Program-made: the position numbers and the translations under genes
Assembly: GCA_025603075.1 (NCBI GenBank)
Contig: MU626320.1
Location: 45,336-109,335, forward strand
Reading direction: 5' to 3'
Source of the DNA: Neoconidiobolus thromboides FSU 785
Lineage: Eukaryota > Entomophthoromycota > Entomophthoromycetes > Entomophthorales > Neoconidiobolaceae
DNA length: 64,000 bases
The notes under the pieces: model-generated
The model's database searches: none
What the model was told of the DNA's origin: nothing
The model's input: the letters and a program-made list of their open reading frames with translations, nothing else
Part shown: positions 57,516-64,000 of the stretch, piece after piece
How the letters are laid out: each line of letters begins with the position of its first letter
Numbering within the stretch: position 1 is the first letter of the stretch

Positions 57516-58803
57516 TTAATTCAAAAACTCCTTAAAAAATGTAACAATAACTTCAGTTGTCCAATATTGATTTTCCTTTATACCCCAATCACCTTTCTCC
57601 CACCAACCTAAATGACCACCTAAACTCGTTAATAATAACAAACAATTAGGATTCAATTCAATTTCTTCTTTTGGTATAGCTAACTCGATAGAGATTGGGT
57701 CATCCTTTGCATTTACAAATAAGGTCGGAACTTCAATATCTAATATCTTTCTATTTGATGAAGCTTCTCTATGATATTGATCAATACAATGAAATCTATT
57801 ATTTAATAAAGGATTTTTAATAATCACATCATATTCCAATTCCCTTACTGTAGACCATTGTTTCACTAATAGCTCTTTAAATAATTCACTATTTTTAATC
57901 AATGGTTTTTTTAATATCTTTATAAATAAAGGGGTATAAAAATAATAATTAATAGCTTTACGTAACATATTTCTGGAACATGTGGACATATCAAAGGGAT
58001 TTGAGATTATGACAGAACCTGAGATGAGGCTCTGGTTGCCTTTTTCACCAAGATACTAAGATTGTTATTTTTAAGTACTTAAATTTAAATGATTTAATAA
58101 TAATACTACCTTAGTTAATATATTGCCACCAACAGAATAACCAACTCCTAATAATTTTGATTTTGGATATCTTGATTTTAAAGAGATTAATATTTCATTT
58201 AAATCTTCGGTACTACCAGCATCATAGATTCGGGCTAATGTTAAGGGTAAATCAGCACCTTTATAAAAAAAATTAGACATTTTTTTTATAATAATGGGTA
58301 AATAACTTACAACCACGATAATTAAATATAACAAATTTGATATTGTTTATTTCAGCTAAATTTGTTTTATGAATTAAATCTTTAATATAACTGGCATGAC
58401 TTCCTTTATAAAATGATTAAAATTAATACGATTAAAAAGATTATTAACCTTTACCTCCTCCCATACCATGCATAATAACTACAATTGTCTCTTCTTTTTC
58501 AGGATCTGGTAATGTAGGATACCAATGTAAAGCTACATTTTCATTATCGGAACAAACAAATATTTCTTCTTTATAACTAATCTCTTCTACTTTAGCTATA
58601 TTTAAAGCACCAAAACAAGTTTGTAAATGGGCATTTTTTAAATAAAAAGTTGGTGTATATGTCCAATTATAAGATTGGATTCGTTTTAATATAGGAATTA
58701 AATTGGAATCACTTATATATTCTATATCGTTTTTAGTTATTATGTAAGTGATTAGATAGTAAATGAAATAAGTTATGACAAAAGCCAGGGTTAGAGCGAT
58801 CAT
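57516..58803 (-). CDS. Alpha/beta hydrolase, YheT/ABHD1-3 type
   Basis: Four exons (58803-58455, 58403-58311, 58258-58110, 58055-57516) encode 376 residues. A hydrophobic N-terminal helix (residues 1-22, ALTLAFVITYFIYYLITYII) anchors it in a membrane, probably ER or lipid droplet. The hydrolase core follows: NAHLQTCFG, the oxyanion segment VVIMHGMGGGKGS-like, NYRGC, nucleophile elbow GVGYSVGGN (Ser about 189), acid NAKDDP (about 314) and GGHLGWW with His about 344. This is the EMB8/YheT family, which includes yeast Eht1/Eeb1 (ester synthesis and hydrolysis) and animal ABHD1/2/3 phospholipases; substrate not decided. Introns are 51-54 nt. Only ~95 bases separate its stop from the start of the NELF-C/D gene, both on the minus strand. 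Confidence 0.9.
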
Positions 58804-59037
58804 AGTTGATATTAGTTATTGAAAAAATATTGAAAAAAAGAACGAATTTGTCGGGATTTAACTGCATTATTTTTAAAATTTCATTGTTATCTTTATTTAT
58901 TCTCAAATTTATAAATAAAGTTAATTAGAAGTCAATATTTCAAGGAACTTAGTTTAAGTTTACCCCTATCAAAATAAATCAAAATTACAAATCAAATTTG
59001 AAAATTCAAATAAATTTAAAACCCTATTTATTCCCAT

Positions 59038-60498
59038 TTAACTAATAGTTTTACATAATTGTAATGCTTTAGCCACATTAATAATACCATATCCAAATTC
59101 ATTATTTGGTACTTTAGTTGTTGAATCTCCACCACATTTTAATTTAGAGTATTGAACTGTAGCTGATTGTCTAAGAACTTTAGCAACTAAATCCACATTT
59201 CTTTCTAAATTAGGACAAGCAGCCATAACTAATAAAGCAGCACCAGAGACATGTGGAGAAGCCATTGAAGTACCTGATAATGAAGCATAAGTATTACCTC
59301 GAACGGCACCAGTAATAGAAGATCCAGGGGCAGTAACATCAATTGCATTGGCCCTCTCTTTAACTGGACCTAAAGAAGAAAACGAAGATCTTGTATAAGC
59401 TTTGTAATTCGATGAAGCTACTGAAAATGCATTTGGATCAATAGCAGGTGGAGATAACATGGAAGAACAACCTTGGGCACCATCATTACCGGCGGAAACG
59501 GACATGAAAATACCAGCAGATTTTAAAGCAATTAAAGCTTGGTTAAATGTATTTCTTGAACAGCCTTCTGATGTTGGGCAACCATAAGAATTACCAATTA
59601 CATGTGGACGTAATTCAGGCTTAGGATTATTACCATCGAGATCAGTTGGGGCCATTAAAAATTGTAAACAACCTAAATATGTCTCAGGAGTCCCTAAATT
59701 TTGATCCATATTTTTACAGGCTATCCATTTGGTTGTGGGAGAAACACCAAGATTTAAATTTGAAATTGTAGTAGACATAGTATGTGTACCATGATCATTA
59801 TCATCACATGGTACTTTTGAGTTGACTCCACAAGGCCCTAATCCTTGACTAGGTTGTTTCACTTTATTGGCATCCCACCAATTATAATTATGATCATATT
59901 TATTATTACCTAAATTACCACGGTAGTTTTTATTAATTGCTGGATGAGTATATTCAACTCCAGTATCAGCATTAGCATAGACTAATTTACTAGCATTATC
60001 TAATACTACTTGTGGTAAATTGGTAGCATTAATAAAAGTTAGACTCCAATGAGGTTGTTTACCATCCCAATTAGCTTGTGTTTGTCTTAATTGTGGTTGA
60101 GGTAAATCTACTCTAAAGGGTTGATTACTTGAAATTTCTACAATCTCATTATTACTCTGTTTGACCAAGTTATCTAATACTTCTTTAGTGGCAGTGACTG
60201 CGATAGTATTTGAAATGAAATAAGGTTTATAATAAGAAATAGAGCCCTTGCTATTTAATTGTTGAATCAATTTTAGAACATTGGATTCTTTTTGATGTTC
60301 TTTTAATTGTTGTTGTAATTGTAAGACTTCAGTATTACTAGCAGAATTAGAATTGACACTTTTCAATTTTAATGGCTTAAGTTGAACTAATACATTTAAT
60401 TCTTTAGCACCACTAGAGACTTCTGCTAATACTTTACGATCATAGATGGCATCACTGGTAACAAGACCTAAGATTAATAATAAATTGAAATACTTCAT
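59038..60498 (-). CDS. Secreted subtilisin-like serine protease (S8)
   Basis: A 486-residue intronless pre-proenzyme. Signal peptide at 1-16 (YFNLLLILGLVTSDA), I9-type inhibitor propeptide at about 25-130, then the S8 catalytic domain. The triad is clear: Asp in NADTGVEYTHP (about 178), His in DHGTHT (about 237), Ser in LSGTSMASPHVSG (about 410), with the oxyanion Asn in GNSYGCP (about 303). WDGKQPHWSLTFINA marks the start of the mature enzyme. The catalytic domain resembles bacillopeptidase F-like and related subtilases. Secreted subtilases are expanded in insect-associated fungi, where they digest cuticle and host protein; that role is only inferred. A TATA-like TATATAG lies about 55 bases upstream of the ATG. 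Confidence 0.94.
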   Translation of the reverse strand: MKYFNLLLILGLVTSDAIYDRKVLAEVSSGAKELNVLVQLKPLKLKSVNSNSASNTEVLQLQQQLKEHQKESNVLKLIQQLNSKGSISYYKPYFISNTIAVTATKEVLDNLVKQSNNEIVEISSNQPFRVDLPQPQLRQTQANWDGKQPHWSLTFINATNLPQVVLDNASKLVYANADTGVEYTHPAINKNYRGNLGNNKYDHNYNWWDANKVKQPSQGLGPCGVNSKVPCDDNDHGTHTMSTTISNLNLGVSPTTKWIACKNMDQNLGTPETYLGCLQFLMAPTDLDGNNPKPELRPHVIGNSYGCPTSEGCSRNTFNQALIALKSAGIFMSVSAGNDGAQGCSSMLSPPAIDPNAFSVASSNYKAYTRSSFSSLGPVKERANAIDVTAPGSSITGAVRGNTYASLSGTSMASPHVSGAALLVMAACPNLERNVDLVAKVLRQSATVQYSKLKCGGDSTTKVPNNEFGYGIINVAKALQLCKTIS

Positions 60499-63400
60499 AC
60501 TCTTTTTTTTGAGTTATTGAGTTAATTGTTTAAATGTTCATTTTAGGGGTTTATATAGTGGTTTGATGTATTTTTTATGTACTTATATAAAAGAATAAAA
60601 GATAAGGCTTTTGATTTTAAAATCATCATATTATATATCATGCAAGTTATCATTAATTGTTGAATGTGATTAATAGTTTTATGAATAAATCCATTATATT
60701 TTGTTTTTATTGTATATTAGTTGCTATGTTTTTGAGGTTATTATTAAATAGTATGCTATCAACTTTAGTTATTTTATTTTAACTTATCATATTATCACAT
60801 TGTCAGAGTCATTCCTTTTTGTAGAATAAATAAACAATCATCAGTTCAATTTAGATATTTTTTCTTCGTCAGGTTTACTAATTTTTTTAAGATTTGATAG
60901 TTTTGTTTTTTGCAATATTAATAATTAGTAGTTGTCACCCTCTTGTTTTATTATAAGCTTTTATTATATTTATAACAGTCTTCTTATTGAGGTTCATTTT
61001 TATCGCAGTTTACAGTTTTATGTGGTATTTATTTTAAATTTGAACATATTTAATGCCACTTTATTTTATTGATAAAAACATGAATTTCAGACCATGAGTT
61101 TGAAAAATTAAATCAAATTTATATAGGTTAAAAAGTCATGACGTTTTAAAATATTTAACTTACAAGTTATTCCTCAAGCATCATTGTTTGTTATTTATTT
61201 TATTGCAAATTAGTGTAGTTACATTTTAGTTATTACATTATTAGATTGTTTTATAGAAATTTTATTTAAAAAGTAACAACTCTTGCTTTTTATCATTAAT
61301 ATAAGTTGTTAGTTTTATATTAGGAATTAATTTATATAAACTAATCTCCAGCATAAAGCTAACGACTTATAACATACCAATGTGTCCAAGTTCTAATCTG
61401 AAATAATAGAAAAAGGGACTCTCATATATCTTTATTGCAATTCTTTTAAATACTTTGAAGGAGCCAGAGGGCCCAAATAGTTTATTACTAGATGTAATAA
61501 GAGAATAGAATGAAACCAAAAGTATGGGAATTAAACATAAGCTAAAGTAGATATAAATAATAGTATAAAGTTTAAATTACTAAATAATATAAAGAGTATT
61601 TTAATTTAAGGCCATTTTCTTTTGATTATATCAATATATATTTATTGTTTTGTATCTAGCTTTATAAAAGTTAACCTAAAAGTCGAGTAAGATAATAAAA
61701 GCATAAAACTTGTTGATAATAGTTTGATACATTAAAATTAGGCTCTACTTTGAATGAATAATTATAATTTTTATAATCAATATCAAAGGTTGAAAAAAAG
61801 GTATATGTTGAAAGCTTCTGTTAGTTGAAAAATTAGAAGATCACTTGAAATGAAAATTGAGCGCTCTAGATAAATGAGAATAACATTTTAATAGACTCAT
61901 ATAGTTGGGCAACAGGAATGCTTGTAGATAACGGCTTTGCTCACTCCATTGTAAAAAAAGCATTCTGATTAGATGCTTTTAATAAAGCAGAAGTTTTGAA
62001 CACACAGTTTAACGACATTGACGTTTAGTTTTTAATGAATAGAGGAAAGCCTGGGTTGAGGCTTTCTTTTTCTTTATAAGTTGAACCGCTTTGTTAATCC
62101 CTCTAAGAAATTAAATCCCCTTATAAAATATAGTTTGGATATCTATTTGGTTGATATTTTAATAGTTGAAATTGATTATTTTATTGTAATTGAATTAATA
62201 TTCAATACTCAATCAAAAGCTCATTATATTAATAATAAGGAAATAAAATAAAGTATCGATTTTTTAATGTTTTGACATCTTTTTTTATAATTTATGTTTT
62301 AAGATAATTTTATTATTTGATTATCTAAAATTGAGTTTAAAAGTTGCTATTATGATCAGAACTCAGAATGATGTATAGTCTAATTTTGACAAGTCAATAT
62401 CGATCTTCTCGAGGATCATTAATTTAGGTTTTGGTAAGATTATACTCTATTTGTATGCCAGTTCATTGGGCTGTCTTATGAAATCCTCTAATTGCCCAAA
62501 CAGGGTCAACAGCTTTAGTCAAAATGATTGCAAAAAGTTCTAAAATATGAAAGAGCTTTATTAAACGATATTTGCAAAATTTGTTAAAAATGGTTTAGAT
62601 ATAAACAATAGAGTACTTCATATGCTTACTTTTTGTGGTTGTACATGCGAGGTCCTTAAAACAAACACTTTCTGACATAATTTTTGATAAATTCCATAAT
62701 GTAATAGTAAACTTAAGTGATTCCAAATCACATGGGTCGCAAATCGGATTCAATCAAAATAAATTTCATTTAAATGTTAATTTAAATTTTATCAGTTCAA
62801 TAAATTAAAAAGTATTATAAAACCAATATTTAAAAAGCTTACAATGTACATTTATTTGAGAAGTTTAGTTGATAAACTAATTCAAAAAGAAAAACAAAAT
62901 CTAATTATCTATATGTATTTGTTTATATGCCTATTTATACCTTTTTTTACTAATACTCTGATGATTTAGTTTAATAAGTCCTAATTCCTTTCCTAATTGA
63001 TAGCTTGATTTTCATTTTGTTTTGCAGGCTTCAAAAGATACTTAAAGTAAACTCAAAAATAAAAGTTAAATTATTTTGAATTTCATCAAACTATTTAGTT
63101 AGACTTATTGTTTGAATCGATTTGTAGCTCCTATGGTCTAGAATCGCCTATATATACACCTCAATGATCCTTTTTGTATCATTTTAATCAAATTATATTT
63201 ACTCTGGTCGCACAATTAGAATTTCACTAAGCTTACTCAACTGATGTAAAAGAATGAACCATTTCTTCAATCTTGTAAATTTCATGTAAGTAAACTTCTA
63301 TTTAATCTGTTTTGGCTCAAATGCATTAAAGGGGCACGGATATTTTTTACTCTATATTTTTAGGTTTATTTGTTAATATCGTTACACTGATAGTTCAAAT

Positions 63401-63651
63401 TATAAATTTGTAAGCACAATAAAAATATATGTGTAAGTTGAATTTTTTACTTATTTTCAAACTGTATGAAACAAAAATGATACAGTTTTAATTTGAGAGC
63501 GTGGCCTCTTGAAGTAAGGGGTAAGTGTATATTTGAAAAAATAAACAAAAGCTTTCAAAACCTTATACTCTATGAATATCTCTAACCTTTTGCCAAAAGC
63601 AAATAAGTATAAGTGTAACTTTGATAAAAAAAGGTTAAAAAAATTTCAAAA
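60499..63651. other. Long gene-poor region
   Basis: About 3.1 kb of AT-rich DNA without a supportable gene and no MITE or LTR copies. Weak coding-like scraps appear near 61915-61975 (LVDNGFAHSIVKKAF) and 62555-62660, too short and interrupted to call. From about 63420 rightwards the sequence is a copy of the P450 promoter. Confidence 0.55.
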
Positions 63652-64000
63652 AAGATTACATTTATGTTAACATTGAATTATATCATATTCACTTTATTAG
63701 TTTATTAAGCTTATAATATGAGATAGAATAGATATATCGATCCACTAGGAAAAGTTCCAACCTCATTGATACATTTGATTTCCCGAATTTTTTTGGGGAG
63801 TTTATACTTCTCCTAGTACCTATCATTTATATTCAAAAAAATTACATCAAAAATATGGGAATATTGTTAGAATAAGTAGAGTATTTAGTAAAAGAAAATG
63901 TTAGCAATTTAGTTACAAAAGTAGGAGAGATGAGCTCAAATAACAAAGATTTTGATCTAGGGCTTTATTTTCATTATTTTTCATTTGTAATCTCATCATT
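63420..64000 (+). repeat. Segmental copy of P450 5' region
   Basis: Aligns, in reverse orientation, with about 43800 down to 42896: the promoter blocks (GTAAGGGGT(A/G)AGT, AAGTATAA) and coding start of the P450 are recognisable. The copy continues past the window's right edge. Confidence 0.75.
63652..64000 (+). pseudogene. Cytochrome P450 relic (truncated, cut by window edge)
   Basis: Homologous to exon 1 and part of exon 4 of the P450 at 41647-43565. The start codon is changed to AAG, and the exon-1 part has in-frame stops (TAA and TAG) after LLVY and within the anchor region and again after LYFS. KNPLG/KVP and KIWEYC-like remnants of the exon 1 end are followed directly by exon 4 sequence (LVKENVSNLVTKVGEMSS, DFDLGLYFHYFSF), so introns 1-3 with exons 2 and 3 are deleted. 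The splice donor after FSF (GTAATCTC) is still there. It is a dead copy, probably of a local duplication; the rest lies beyond the window. Confidence 0.85.

Noticed and set aside
61915-61975. Possible coding scrap reading LVDNGFAHSIVKKAF
   Set aside because: No flanking exons or matching family; too short to call.
62555-62660. Ankyrin-like scrap (KNGLDINN, then VLHMLTFCGCT)
   Set aside because: Very short, needs frame changes, and could be chance; kept only as a note.
1-64000. tRNA genes, rRNA or CRISPR arrays
   Set aside because: No cloverleaf-like segment with a GTTC-type loop, no rRNA-like GC-rich block and no spaced direct-repeat array was seen; a covariance-model scan would settle tRNAs.

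Overview
The window looks like nuclear DNA of an early-diverging filamentous fungus. Base composition is extremely AT-rich. Most genes are split by many short GT..AG introns, typically 42-63 nt with YAG acceptors and CTAAT/CTAAC-like branch sites. The gene content is fungal (WC-2-type blue-light factor, PEX13, Brl1/Brr6, secreted subtilisin) but also holds genes missing from budding yeast (NELF-C/D, a LAMTOR4-like protein). I infer an entomophthoralean relative such as Conidiobolus; this assignment is inference, not proven. Layout, left: a single-pass membrane protein (2.1-4.4 kb); a decayed and an intact copy of a small cysteine-rich secreted protein (5.3-6.6 kb); a WC-2-like PAS/GATA factor (7.7-8.8 kb); the splicing factor SF1/BBP (11.3-13.2 kb); TRAPPC2/Trs20 (14.5-15.0 kb); a gene-free stretch rich in solo LTRs and MITEs (15.0-19.9 kb); a seven-helix receptor; a LAMTOR4-like protein; and peroxin 13. 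Middle: two tandem NmrA-like reductase paralogues (25.6-28.5 kb), a secreted multicopper oxidase, a small secreted protein, the mitochondrial outer-membrane insertase SAM50 in 10 exons, a Brl1/Brr6 protein, an NhaC-type Na+/H+ antiporter, a cytochrome P450 in 11 exons and a UDP-glycosyltransferase. Right: a repeat-dense stretch (46-50 kb), a mitochondrial carrier with a MITE inside one intron, an S41-like secreted protein, an ankyrin protein, NELF-C/D in 12 exons, an alpha/beta hydrolase and a secreted subtilase. A long gene-poor tail ends in a relic copy of the window's own P450 at the right edge. Two repeat families explain much of the intergenic DNA. One is a ~95-105 bp TA-flanked element with TGGGGATGT/ACATCCCCA ends, a Tc1/mariner-like MITE, with about 17 copies or fragments. 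The other is a 457-464 bp LTR (TGTGAAAT...ATTTCACA) present as four solo copies, two of them with perfect 4-bp target duplications. The genes are mostly unrelated housekeeping and secretory functions and I see no operon-like pathway. The P450-UGT neighbours and the NmrA pair are the only functional groupings and are weak. Exon structures were worked out by hand from splice signals, reading frame and family conservation; where phases closed over many exons confidence is high.
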